DNA from: Woeseiaceae bacterium
GTDB taxonomy: Bacteria > Pseudomonadota > Gammaproteobacteria > Steroidobacterales > Woeseiaceae
Assembly (NCBI GenBank): GCA_030065915.1
Contig: JASJCQ010000001.1
Location: 172,385-236,384 of the forward strand
Reading direction: 5' to 3'
DNA: 64,000 nt
Within the stretch, counting starts at the first letter, position 1. The number at the start of each line of letters is the position of its first letter. The notes beneath the pieces were generated by a model. It had not been told where the DNA came from, did not search any database, and worked only from the letters and a program-made list of their open reading frames with translations. The position numbers were made by a program, and so were the translations under genes. Shown in pieces: positions 36,619 to 45,899 of this stretch.

Positions 36619-37602
36619 TCATTTCGACTCACGCAGGATCTCTGGAACAACAGACTGTCGGCGCCAGCCCGGCCTCTTGTCGCTACGCCTCATACGCATG
36701 AACAGGCTGATGCCCTGTCCCAATGCGCCGAAACCGCTCCATTGTCGGCGCCACGCGAATCCAACCGACCATCGAAGCCAACGCAGAAGGAAATAGAGTG
36801 TGCCTGCAAAGCGTTGTAACAGTGGGGCAGACAAATGCAAAGCTAGCAACGAACCCGCGACGACGTTGCGGACGTAGAATTGCGAAGCATCACCGCCTTG
36901 TGCCAGCGGGCTCTGGTAGTTTTCACCGGAACCGCGAACACTCGCATGTCCCTCGTGATAGATCACGGCCGTCGGGACATAGCACATCTTCCATTGACTC
37001 CGCGCGATTCGAGAAGAGAATTCCCAATCCTCACAATACATAAAAAACCTTGGATCAAATCCCTTGACGCTGGCTACAAGATCTCTCCTCAGAAACATTG
37101 CGCAGCCGGTCATAAAACCAACTTCCGACACTGTAGTATTTTGATCATAGGGCTCCAGAAATTTCCACGAACGAGCACCGCCGCGTGACCAATTCAGACT
37201 ACCCCCACCGTACCAATACAGATCAGGGTCTTCTGCAAACATGATTCTCGGTGACGTAGCGCCAACGTCAGCGTTAGCATCCATGAACGATTCGAGGATA
37301 CTGATCGTCTGTGGCTCGACCGTTGTATCGTTGTTCAGGACGAATATGTATTGACACTCTGTATTCTGCAGTAACCACTGCAGTCCCAAGTTGTTGCCTC
37401 TGCCAAAACCGAGATTCTCCTCACTTCGGATTAAGGCATTTACACCCTCAAGCTCCTTGAGCTTCTCCAAGTCCTCCGGGAGTGACGCGTTGTCAACGAC
37501 GACGACAAGCGGCCTACCTTCCCCTTTCGCAAGACTCTCCACGCAATCTGCGGTATGACTCGCCGAGTTATAGTTGACCAGCAATACCGCTGTCTTATGC
37601 AT
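36619..37602 (-). CDS. Family-2 glycosyltransferase (rhamnosyltransferase-like)
   Basis: A 327-residue GT-A enzyme. VLLVNYNSASHTADCVESL opens the fold, VVVDNASLPEDLEKL carries the first Asp, NLGFGRGNNLGLQWLL and YIFVLNNDTTVEPQTI (DXD-like NDT) complete the donor site, and FDPRFFMYCEDWEFSSRI carries the catalytic ED. The C-terminus has hydrophobic, possibly membrane-associated segments. This pattern is typical of WcaA/RfbF-like rhamnosyltransferases. The ATG at 37600-37602 has AAGGAGGAG 8-9 bases upstream and overlaps the polymerase stop by 8 bp; a longer frame running into that gene is not supported. Confidence 0.88.
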   Translation of the reverse strand: MHKTAVLLVNYNSASHTADCVESLAKGEGRPLVVVVDNASLPEDLEKLKELEGVNALIRSEENLGFGRGNNLGLQWLLQNTECQYIFVLNNDTTVEPQTISILESFMDANADVGATSPRIMFAEDPDLYWYGGGSLNWSRGGARSWKFLEPYDQNTTVSEVGFMTGCAMFLRRDLVASVKGFDPRFFMYCEDWEFSSRIARSQWKMCYVPTAVIYHEGHASVRGSGENYQSPLAQGGDASQFYVRNVVAGSLLALHLSAPLLQRFAGTLYFLLRWLRWSVGFAWRRQWSGFGALGQGISLFMRMRRSDKRPGWRRQSVVPEILRESK

Positions 37603-38941
37603 CGATACGCTCCTCCTTCGCGCGATTCTCCGAACAGGTCCATGACAAGAATCCCGCAAGCAGCACATTCGAAACCGTGAAGACCTCAATAACTGAAAGA
37701 GTGATCTGGAATAAATACAACGCAGAGAATGAAACGAAAAGGCATGCGGAAAAATACCGTAGATCTGCCGCCCTGGAGCTTTTCGCACCCTGAAACAGAC
37801 TCACTAGTACTTTCCACTGCAATACGACCAGGATCAGCAGCCCAAGCAGACCTTTCTCCAGAACAACCGTAAGGTAATAGTTGTCTATCGACGTGAGGCC
37901 CTGCATAAAGTTTGTTGCCTGGTGAATTCCAACACCATAAACAGGTGAAACGGCTATCGCAGGAATGCCGACGACCAGTTGAAACAGTCGGGCTGTCGTA
38001 CTTGCGGCAATGCTTTGCGTTCCATCAAAAAATGTAAGACTGTCTGTCATTAACAAAAGGAACGTTGTAGAAGCAAAAAGGACTCCGGCTATCATCAGGA
38101 GCAAAGTCGCCTGCAAGTAACGTTCGATTCGCGCCCTTAGCACCCAGGCCCCGACTCCCGCGAATACGCACAACAAGACGAGAGCAAGTCCGGTACGCGA
38201 GGCTGTTGTCCAAACCGATATTGGTATCGCCAGTAGCTGCGCTCCGACTACGACTCGCCCCAAAATCGTCTCGGCGAACCGCGTGAAAAACAGCAAAACC
38301 GGAAACATGAAAACCAAAAATTGTGCATACGATAGAGGGTTATCAAAGACCGACGTGACTCTATGTTGATCGTATCGCGTTTTTCCCTCAAGGACCTGTT
38401 CCGCATGCTCCGTCCCGGGAGCAACAAGCGAACTGAATACAACCTGCTGTTGAGAAAACTCGACCAGACCAACCAGTTGTGAGACCAGAGCTACAGCAAC
38501 CATAAGCCCTATCAGTTTCTTAACGGAACGCGAATGCCGAAAATAGGTTATGACCAGAAGCATTGGCAGACCTAAGAACAAGATCTGATTCAATGCACCC
38601 CACACCGCTTGAGACTTATTGAATGGAGAAAGAAAACCTGAAATAACCGCGATCAACAGTCCAGCGGCGATCAAATTCAGGATGGTTCGATGCCTGTCAA
38701 AGACTTGCCGTAGTCTGCTTCTGTAGGCAGGTACGTACAGAACGTGAATCAACCAGATCAGAAGGCAAATAGGCAGGATCAAACGCTGTGGATTTATCCA
38801 TAGACCCAACGAAACCTGAATCACAATGTAGGATGGCCAGAGCATTGTTAGCGCCAATGCCATCGCAGCTCCCGTTCTTGGCCAGCCAAGCATTAGTAGA
38901 GAAAACAGAACCAGCAACAATAGTACGAAAACTAATTCCAC
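37595..38941 (-). CDS. O-antigen ligase/polymerase family membrane protein
   Basis: A 448-residue protein with about 12 helices. The Wzy_C region includes WTTASRTGLALVLLCVFAG near 205, SPVYGVGIHQATNFMQG near 340 and SIDNYYLTVVLEKGLLGLLI near 360. It is probably the polymerase of the second polymer system, paired with the flippase at 40.7-42.0 kb. The frame opens with GTG at 38939-38941 and no strong ribosome-binding site is visible. It ends in the overlap with the family-2 glycosyltransferase gene. Confidence 0.83.
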   Translation of the reverse strand: MELVFVLLLLVLFSLLMLGWPRTGAAMALALTMLWPSYIVIQVSLGLWINPQRLILPICLLIWLIHVLYVPAYRSRLRQVFDRHRTILNLIAAGLLIAVISGFLSPFNKSQAVWGALNQILFLGLPMLLVITYFRHSRSVKKLIGLMVAVALVSQLVGLVEFSQQQVVFSSLVAPGTEHAEQVLEGKTRYDQHRVTSVFDNPLSYAQFLVFMFPVLLFFTRFAETILGRVVVGAQLLAIPISVWTTASRTGLALVLLCVFAGVGAWVLRARIERYLQATLLLMIAGVLFASTTFLLLMTDSLTFFDGTQSIAASTTARLFQLVVGIPAIAVSPVYGVGIHQATNFMQGLTSIDNYYLTVVLEKGLLGLLILVVLQWKVLVSLFQGAKSSRAADLRYFSACLFVSFSALYLFQITLSVIEVFTVSNVLLAGFLSWTCSENRAKEERIDA

Positions 38942-38956
38942 GGTCAGACTTCGTCA

Positions 38957-40702
38957 CTATTCCGGGGAAGACTGCCGCGCAAGGAGAATTCTGTAGAAAA
39001 CCTTCCGTCTAAAGGTCGCAATCTTTTGAAAAATGCCTGACGCAATCTCAAGTGCACGCCGACTCCGCAACGACAGCCTCAGGCGAGGCTCAAATTTCGA
39101 CCGGGGTATATCAAACACTGCCTCCATGAATTCACATTCGAGGTCAATGAATCGCTCGAAATCAGATTTCGTCAGGGTGATGCCAATTGCCCGGCCGATT
39201 TCGACGATCAGCCTACGCCTGCGACTATCTGTCAGACCGTGCTGGATTCCAGAGATTTCCTGAATCTCGCAGACCGAAGAATAGATGGCCCGAATCACGA
39301 TCACACGCAATGGAATTCTTTCTGGCCAGACCCATTCTTGGTCAATAACTTCGACGTCCTCGCCATTTCGGTAGCAATTCTTCCACAAGCAATCGAGATA
39401 ATGGCCGGGAACGGTGACTTCGCCGTCGGAGTCCTGTCCCTCATCGGTCAGGAATCGTACCCAACTGACGGCGGGACTGAATACCTCTTTAAGGCTTAAT
39501 CCGGTATCAAGCGAACGTAGCAGGACTTCCGAGCCTATGGATTCGCCCTGGTGCCATTCTGACTTCACCTGCTTGTGCTCAACACGACGCGCTGGATGGT
39601 TCCCATCGTCAGCCACCCGTGTCTTAAGCACAGAAATACTTCCATCCTCGCCTTGCACGAATCTTGTCTCTGTTTGAAATTGCGAGACTCTCGAAGAACT
39701 ATAGTGAATACCCAGCTGAGGGAAGATGTTCTCGTCAACTGAACCCCGTGCTGCGATCACAAGGAACGAGTTTGCGAAGAAGTGCAGCTGCTTGTTTTTC
39801 TCCAGCTCTCGAAGCGCCAATCGCTCGTCAAACTGTCGAACGACACCGTTGGGGTAATCGCGTGCAGCGTATCCGCCAAGAAGTTCTGATATGCCCGGAA
39901 CACGGAGTAACTCTTCGGAAAGAACTCCTTCCGGTATCTTGTAGTCCGGATAAGGATAGAAGAATCTGACTTCCTCAAAACTCTCGGCAAGCAGACGACT
40001 CAATTCCTCGTACCCGAACGTGCGGGCTTTGTTGGAATACCTTCGATAGCCTTCAATACCATCGAAAGGGACTGCGGTGTGATCTTCTCTGCTTCCCTGA
40101 AAATATTTGAGGCCGAATTGATTCTCAATCGCCAGAACCAGGAGTCCAGTTTCCGTCAGGTAGTCTCGAAAAAGGCTCAAAATTCTTTCGTAAGGCGAAT
40201 CGCCGCCCACAAACATCTGGGAATACTCGAATACGCCGATACAGAATATGACGTCAAATTTCCTTTTGAATTCGATCTCTTGAAAAGGTGAGTTGATGAT
40301 CTCTACATTGCCAAGATCTCGAGTGCGACTCCTGGCAATTCGCGCACGACTGCGACTACCCTCAATGGAAATGACGTTCTCAAATTGCTCGCCCAGGATA
40401 CGGCTCATCGCCCCGCAGCCGCACCCAACCTCGAGTGCGTTGCCATACCCCGAGAAATCAAAACCGCTCAAGAGTTGAGCTCGATTCCTCGACAAATGGT
40501 ATTCACTCGCCCAGTCGATAATCGAGTTCTCGAGCTCCGCGGATTTTGATGTCAAGTCCTTCGCGTTCCTCACTACTGATGCAATATAGGTTTCCGGGCC
40601 CGCGCCGTCCGAATATGCAAATTCGCGTCGATCGCTCGACGACCATATCCCATCCGAATCCCGGAATACTGAACTGGCAACCCATTCGGTTATATCAAAC
40701 AT
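38957..40702 (-). CDS. Large SAM-dependent methyltransferase with an unassigned C-terminal domain
   Basis: A 581-residue protein. The methyltransferase core has NALEVGCGCGAMSRILGEQF near residue 93 (motif I), VISIEGSRSRARIARSR and FDVIFCIGVFEYSQMF near 155, then FFYPYPDYKIPEGVLSEELL near 255. Beyond about residue 310 is a second domain without an obvious match, including VEHKQVKSEWHQGESIGSEV and VEVIDQEWVWPERIPLRVIV; the Asp-x-Glu-Trp pattern is conserved-looking. The role may be polymer-end or sugar methylation coupled to a second activity. The ATG overlaps the flippase stop by one base. Confidence 0.75.
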   Translation of the reverse strand: MFDITEWVASSVFRDSDGIWSSSDRREFAYSDGAGPETYIASVVRNAKDLTSKSAELENSIIDWASEYHLSRNRAQLLSGFDFSGYGNALEVGCGCGAMSRILGEQFENVISIEGSRSRARIARSRTRDLGNVEIINSPFQEIEFKRKFDVIFCIGVFEYSQMFVGGDSPYERILSLFRDYLTETGLLVLAIENQFGLKYFQGSREDHTAVPFDGIEGYRRYSNKARTFGYEELSRLLAESFEEVRFFYPYPDYKIPEGVLSEELLRVPGISELLGGYAARDYPNGVVRQFDERLALRELEKNKQLHFFANSFLVIAARGSVDENIFPQLGIHYSSSRVSQFQTETRFVQGEDGSISVLKTRVADDGNHPARRVEHKQVKSEWHQGESIGSEVLLRSLDTGLSLKEVFSPAVSWVRFLTDEGQDSDGEVTVPGHYLDCLWKNCYRNGEDVEVIDQEWVWPERIPLRVIVIRAIYSSVCEIQEISGIQHGLTDSRRRRLIVEIGRAIGITLTKSDFERFIDLECEFMEAVFDIPRSKFEPRLRLSLRSRRALEIASGIFQKIATFRRKVFYRILLARQSSPE

Positions 40703-42027
40703 TAAACTTCTTCCTTCAACGGTCCATGCGTCAGCAAATTAGCCAGAATTGACAGCAGAACCGTGCTGATTGTTACTCGAATAATCCAGGCTATACCCGC
40801 CCCGATAATGCCGAAACCGTCAACAAGCACGACCAGATAGGTCGCAAACACAGGCAATTCAATAAGAGAGAACTTAGCGGTAATGTCTGGTCGTCCAATT
40901 GCCTGAATGTACATTTGCGCCACGATCCCGACACAATTGATAAGCACAGCGACGCCGAGTAGCCGTGTCACTTCAAAACTGTTTGCCGCGAATTCCGGCC
41001 CTATCCATATGGATATGAGTGGTTCTGCAAACGCCACAACGACAAACACAATTGGTCCAACAAAGGTCACGATGTACAAGGTCGCTCTGCGTAATAGTCT
41101 GTACGAGTCAATGGGAGAGCTTTTGGAAATTGTCGCGAATGCGGGGAAAAAAGCCGCCAGTATCGCTGCTGGAACGATCAAGACTCTTGTCACAATCTGA
41201 TGCGGTGTTGTGTAGTAGGCGACTGCTGAGATCGGCAGCATGGCAGCGACGACAAATCGATCGAGAAATGCAGTCAATGGTCCTACGATATTGCTGACAG
41301 CGAGCCAACCACCCACTTTGAGAATCGAGTTTGTTGCACTTCGCGACAAGTTGGCAATCGACGGCGGCGAAACAATATGCGTGCAACGCAAGAAGAACAG
41401 AACAAAAGCGAGAGCTCGCCCGAACAGCAAAAAAATTACGACTAGTCGCAAATCGTCCGCGATACCCAACGCAATCAACGGACCAACAAAATTCCAAATT
41501 CCCACTGGCACTCGTACCAGGGTGATGAACTTGAATTGTTGAAAGGCCTCAAGCACACCCCGGAGACCAATCGAGACCAATACCAACGGTACGGAAATCC
41601 CCAGGAGCGCTATCGATTGGCCTGCTTCAGTACGAAACTCCGCGGAAATCTGAAATACCGAAGTGACCAGCCAATCAGAAGAAAAGAACAAGACGAGCAA
41701 CACGAGGAGACCCAGCGCTCCGAGTAACGATGCTCCTGTCCAGACCACACGAGATATCTCATGCTCCTCATCCGAGCCGAACTTCTTCGCTACAACGAGG
41801 GTAATTGCCTTCCCTAGCCCGAAATCAAACAGACTAAAGTAGCCCACGATTAACCAGATAAGGGCAAGAACACCGAATCGCTCAACGCCCAGATCGCGAA
41901 CCAGAATTGGGATTACAACCAAACCGATGGCGAGCGGAAGAACTTGCCCAACCAAGTTCAGCATGCCGTTGCCCGCGAGCAAACCATGTGTCAATTTCGG
42001 CGCAGTAATGTGTCTTTCGGACGTCAA
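40702..42027 (-). CDS. Polysaccharide flippase (Wzx-like), second system
   Basis: A 441-residue MOP-superfamily exporter with about 12-14 helices: MLNLVGQVLPLAIGLVVIPI, LGVERFGVLALIWLIVGYFS (residues 48-67) and KVGGWLAVSNIVGPLTAFLD are typical. It should carry repeat units made by the neighbouring glycosyltransferases across the inner membrane. The frame opens with TTG at 42025-42027; an internal ATG (M22) would remove a non-hydrophobic leader. It overlaps the large methyltransferase gene by one base. Confidence 0.87.
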   Translation of the reverse strand: MTSERHITAPKLTHGLLAGNGMLNLVGQVLPLAIGLVVIPILVRDLGVERFGVLALIWLIVGYFSLFDFGLGKAITLVVAKKFGSDEEHEISRVVWTGASLLGALGLLVLLVLFFSSDWLVTSVFQISAEFRTEAGQSIALLGISVPLVLVSIGLRGVLEAFQQFKFITLVRVPVGIWNFVGPLIALGIADDLRLVVIFLLFGRALAFVLFFLRCTHIVSPPSIANLSRSATNSILKVGGWLAVSNIVGPLTAFLDRFVVAAMLPISAVAYYTTPHQIVTRVLIVPAAILAAFFPAFATISKSSPIDSYRLLRRATLYIVTFVGPIVFVVVAFAEPLISIWIGPEFAANSFEVTRLLGVAVLINCVGIVAQMYIQAIGRPDITAKFSLIELPVFATYLVVLVDGFGIIGAGIAWIIRVTISTVLLSILANLLTHGPLKEEV

Positions 42028-42122
42028 GGTTTGATTCTCTGAGGCTTCTGACTGCTGAAGCCACGCATCATCTTCAAGGTTTGCCTGAACCTGCGGTAGA
42101 TCTATTCGCGAAAGAAATCAGA

Positions 42123-43070
42123 TTAGTCGCGCTTGGCGGGCGCCAGCTGAAGCCGCAGGAGATGTATTAGAACACCGGCGAAACCGCCAATGAATGTAGA
42201 AACGATGACGATTATGCTTCTGAAAGGTCGTGATTTTTTCTCAGGAACGACGGCGGGGTCTATTGTTCGCAAGAGATATTCATCAGTTACCTCTGATAAC
42301 ACGATCACCTTCGTTTGCTCTTCTATTAGCTTGAAAAAAACCTGTTGCAATCCTGTCAGCGACGTGGAATTGACTTGTTTTTGAAGATAGTCAATCGTCT
42401 CCTCAGCTATGCGGACATCGTGAGTCATCATTTCCTTGTTCAGATCGGCGATGAGCCAGGAAACCCAATCACGTGCCAATTGCGGCGACAGAAACTCGAT
42501 CGACACAGTCACAAAGCCAGTTGTTTTGTCTCTGCTTACGTTCAAGATTTCCTCAAAGGCTTCAACAGCTTCCAACGAGGATGGAACGACAGTGTAAGGT
42601 GGCGACACCTCCCGAACCCATTCTTGCGTCTCGGTATTGTAAATATCAGCGTCGATTTCGAGAATGTTGGTCTCGAAATTCCATTCCTTTCCTGCCATCA
42701 ACGGTACCAGAAGGTCTCGCCTTTCGATAAAGCTCGCCAGAAACTTTCTCGATTTCAAAATCTCCAATCCAAGCTCGACTTGGTCGGAGTTGCCCGACGG
42801 AATATTGAGGCCTGCGAAACTGGCGAAACCACTGTATTCAGAGGCCAAGGCAGCAAGTCCACCGGAGCTTTCTCTCTCCGTCGGTGCAAGCAGAACACTC
42901 GACCTGTAGTAATTCGGTATCATGAGAGAAACAACTATTGACGTAATCGCGAAGAAACTGGTTACGCCCAGAATCGTCCATTTGCCCTGCCAAAGGTCGC
43001 TCGACAACGCGCGGAGACTTATCAGATCTTCGTTGTCGCCCCGATCCTCGATTAGTTCAGTTTCGCTCAT
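42123..43070 (-). CDS. Wzz/FepE-type chain-length determinant, second system
   Basis: A 315-residue polysaccharide co-polymerase without a kinase domain. The N-terminal helix is LGVTSFFAITSIVVSLMIP near 35-53. The periplasmic region has LAPTERESSGGLAALASEYS near 82-101 and a short coiled coil. The C-terminal motif PAVVPEKKSRPFRSIIVIVS leads into the second helix near 280-300. Unlike the longer GumC-like protein at 7.5-9.1 kb it lacks long coiled coils, resembling O-antigen-type Wzz. It lies upstream of the flippase and downstream of the SLBB export gene. Confidence 0.86.
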   Translation of the reverse strand: MSETELIEDRGDNEDLISLRALSSDLWQGKWTILGVTSFFAITSIVVSLMIPNYYRSSVLLAPTERESSGGLAALASEYSGFASFAGLNIPSGNSDQVELGLEILKSRKFLASFIERRDLLVPLMAGKEWNFETNILEIDADIYNTETQEWVREVSPPYTVVPSSLEAVEAFEEILNVSRDKTTGFVTVSIEFLSPQLARDWVSWLIADLNKEMMTHDVRIAEETIDYLQKQVNSTSLTGLQQVFFKLIEEQTKVIVLSEVTDEYLLRTIDPAVVPEKKSRPFRSIIVIVSTFIGGFAGVLIHLLRLQLAPAKRD

Positions 43071-43154
43071 AGACTAGCTACCAAAATGATTGACTGATGT
43101 CTTCGTCTTTTCGCCAGTCCCGCGAAGCGCATTCGACCAAATGTCCATTGACGA

Positions 43155-45899
43155 TTACTCGAAGGAATTCACGGCTGCGATGGCGATCGCGGCTTGATAG
43201 AGAATCTGCGTGACGTTGGCCCAAAGGGTGAGTGGCCGCACGCGATCGGTATCCAGCGGGACTACGATCGTATCGCCCGGCATTATGTCGACGCCACGGT
43301 TTCGTCCGAACCAGTTTGATCGCCTGCCAGCCTCAATGGCGCCGTTGGCGCGAACGACATAGATCAGTTTCTTGTCCGCTCTGCGCGTCAGGCCGCCGCT
43401 CATCGAAATATAGTCCTTGCGGGACAAGCCTGGCTGGAAGAGGTGCGACGTGTTTTGCTGCGTTTCACCGATGACCGTGACTTCCTGCGCTTGCTTGGGC
43501 ACAAGCAGACGATCTCCATCTCTAAGGGCGACGTCAGTGCCATCATCTAGCCCGTCCACAACGCTTTCGAGATCGATGACAAGGCGGCCCACCGCTTCCG
43601 TGCTTCTAAGCTGATCCAGCAATTGCCGTCCCTTCGACATCGTCTGGCCACCGCTCGCGTCCTGGGCCTGTTGCAGTGACAGAGATGCCAGGTCAGCCTC
43701 AAGGCGGCCGGCAAGCTGGTCGATCTGGTCCTGCTCACGTTGTCGCAACGATTCTCTCAGAAATACGGAACCCGCGGGAAAAGCTTCTTCAGTCAATCCG
43801 CCGGCGCGCTGCAGGATGTCGGACAGCGTCTCACCCTCGCGAATGCGGTACGCACCCGGGAACCGAACCTCGCCTTCGAGCGTGACGCTCCAGAGCTGGT
43901 CCCAGTCGGGCACCCCACTGATGCGTAGGTTGTCATGGGCCTGTAGCGCGATATCTGCGGTTTCATCACCGCGCAGAACTGACGCGAGGTTGATGTCGAT
44001 GATTTCCGCATCGCGGTACTCACCGTCGATGACACTGTAGCGTGCGACCTCGGCCTTCAGAGCATAGGCTTCTTCATCGAGATTGCCGCCAGCACGAATC
44101 AGGTCCGACACGCGCATGCCCGGCTCGAGCGGATACTTGCCCGGCGCGCGAACCTCGCCGACCACGCTAACCGTACCGAAGGGATTGTCGAACCTGGCCT
44201 GCAGTTCCAGCTCTTCGAGCAGCGGATCGACGACGCGCTGGCGCCCAAGAGCCAGGCTGAATACATACACTCTGTCTTTCGGCTCCAGTCGCAGGTTGGC
44301 CGCGGAGGCCGGGTTGCGGAGCGCGTCGCTGAGATTTGTGGAGACTGCTTCGACCCTTCGTGTATCCGCGTCCTCTCGACGTATCAGCACATAACCGGTG
44401 TCCGCCCCGGGTTTTAGATCAGATTCGGATCGCACGAGGTTCGAAAGTCGCATGTCCGTCGTCCATTCGTACGCGCCCGGACGATGTACGTGCCCTTGCA
44501 ATGACACAGATGCTTCGAGTTCCGGCAGAATCTGCGGCACATCGAACTTGTCGCCGGCCTTTGCGCGCTGCGTTCTTACGGTGTTGTCGGTCAGGTCCAG
44601 ATTGACAATTCGTCGTTCGTTGTTAGAGCCGATGCGTTCGACGCGGACGCCGTCCGGGTAGGCGTCATCGGCCAGCCCGCCTGCGAGCTCGATAACGTCA
44701 CCGACGGACGTACGGTTGCCGATTTCGTAGATACCAGGTCGCTTTACGGCGCCGATAATTGAAATCTGCGGGCCAACCGGCGGAACGAAGACCACGTCGC
44801 CCGGCTGCAGTCTCGCGTCGTTCGAGTTATCGCCGTTCAGCAAGAGGTCGTAAAGATCGAGCCGGCTTACGACCTCGCCATTTCGCTTCAATTCGATGTT
44901 TCGCAGTGTGCCCACCCGACTGACGCCGCCGCCACTGTACAGCGCACCACTCATCGTCGTCATGCTACTGGCCACGTATGAACCTGGCTGATTGACGTCA
45001 CCAAGGACGAACAGGCGAATGGAGCGGAGTTGGCCCATAGTGACGCTGACCTGAGTGCCGATGAGCATCTCATTGACACGATTGTTAACGTCCTTACGAA
45101 AGTCGGAAAACATCAGCCCCGCAACGGTCATCGGGCCCAGCTCAGGCAAGTTCAGCACGCCATCGCGTGTAACCTCGACCTCGTATATGCCGTTGACGTT
45201 GCCGAATAGCTGCACGCGGACGCTATCGCCGGGACCGAGCACGTAATCCGGCGGTACTGGGCCGGACATCACTGGAGCGAAACTCTGCAGCGGCGACTCA
45301 AAAAAGTCGTAGCCGAACGCGGTCAGTTGGTCCCTTTCCGCGCGGCCTTCACCCAGCAAGCTGGCGTCCACATCAAACACGCCTAGTACCGGTTCGGCCG
45401 CGAGACGCTGCCGAATCTCTGCGCCGGTCAATCCGAGCAGGTTGAAGCTACCGATGCCTGGTATGGCAAGTTCACCGGTCGAATCGACAACGTAAAACTG
45501 ACTGCCTTCTATACTCTGCAGTGCAGGATCACTGGTCAGTGCTTGTTGGTCGTCGCGGGACAGGTCGGACTTTACCGTGAAGTTAACGATCAGCCTTGAT
45601 CCGGGCCCCGCAGTCGGATCCGGGTCGAGCGTTGTCACTGACTGAAGGACATCATTGTTGGAGGGTTGCGTGATCGGTTCGACCAGCGTCGATTGGAGCT
45701 GCTCCGTGCCTGCGTCGCCCTGCTGGAGTTGCCGAAGTGCACTCAAGGCCTGCTGACGCTGAGCCGGAGGCAGCTGATTCAGCATCGCCTCCTGCTGTGG
45801 CGTGAGGCTGTAGTTCTGAGCGAACCCGGGCACCGTTAGCACCGACAGCAACAGGACGGCAAAAAGAGAATGACGCCGTTTTTTCACGAAGTGCTCCAT
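43155..45899 (-). CDS. Large multi-SLBB polysaccharide export protein (Wza-related)
   Basis: A 914-residue exported protein. The signal peptide is RRHSLFAVLLLSVLTVPGFA. There is a Gln-rich segment (PQQEAMLNQLPPAQRQQALS), then a Poly_export domain with PPDYVLGPGDSVRVQLFGNV near 215, and about six SLBB repeats recognised by VFVLGDVNQPGSYVASSM, ISIIGAVKRPGIYEIGN, VSLQGHVHRPGAYEWTTD, VSVVGEVRAPGKYPLEPG, VTLEGEVRFPGAYRIREG and VTVIGETQQNTSHLFQPG. It lacks a lipobox and may form a long periplasm-spanning outer-membrane channel. No tyrosine kinase is encoded beside it. No strong ribosome-binding site precedes the ATG. Confidence 0.88.
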   Translation of the reverse strand: MEHFVKKRRHSLFAVLLLSVLTVPGFAQNYSLTPQQEAMLNQLPPAQRQQALSALRQLQQGDAGTEQLQSTLVEPITQPSNNDVLQSVTTLDPDPTAGPGSRLIVNFTVKSDLSRDDQQALTSDPALQSIEGSQFYVVDSTGELAIPGIGSFNLLGLTGAEIRQRLAAEPVLGVFDVDASLLGEGRAERDQLTAFGYDFFESPLQSFAPVMSGPVPPDYVLGPGDSVRVQLFGNVNGIYEVEVTRDGVLNLPELGPMTVAGLMFSDFRKDVNNRVNEMLIGTQVSVTMGQLRSIRLFVLGDVNQPGSYVASSMTTMSGALYSGGGVSRVGTLRNIELKRNGEVVSRLDLYDLLLNGDNSNDARLQPGDVVFVPPVGPQISIIGAVKRPGIYEIGNRTSVGDVIELAGGLADDAYPDGVRVERIGSNNERRIVNLDLTDNTVRTQRAKAGDKFDVPQILPELEASVSLQGHVHRPGAYEWTTDMRLSNLVRSESDLKPGADTGYVLIRREDADTRRVEAVSTNLSDALRNPASAANLRLEPKDRVYVFSLALGRQRVVDPLLEELELQARFDNPFGTVSVVGEVRAPGKYPLEPGMRVSDLIRAGGNLDEEAYALKAEVARYSVIDGEYRDAEIIDINLASVLRGDETADIALQAHDNLRISGVPDWDQLWSVTLEGEVRFPGAYRIREGETLSDILQRAGGLTEEAFPAGSVFLRESLRQREQDQIDQLAGRLEADLASLSLQQAQDASGGQTMSKGRQLLDQLRSTEAVGRLVIDLESVVDGLDDGTDVALRDGDRLLVPKQAQEVTVIGETQQNTSHLFQPGLSRKDYISMSGGLTRRADKKLIYVVRANGAIEAGRRSNWFGRNRGVDIMPGDTIVVPLDTDRVRPLTLWANVTQILYQAAIAIAAVNSFE

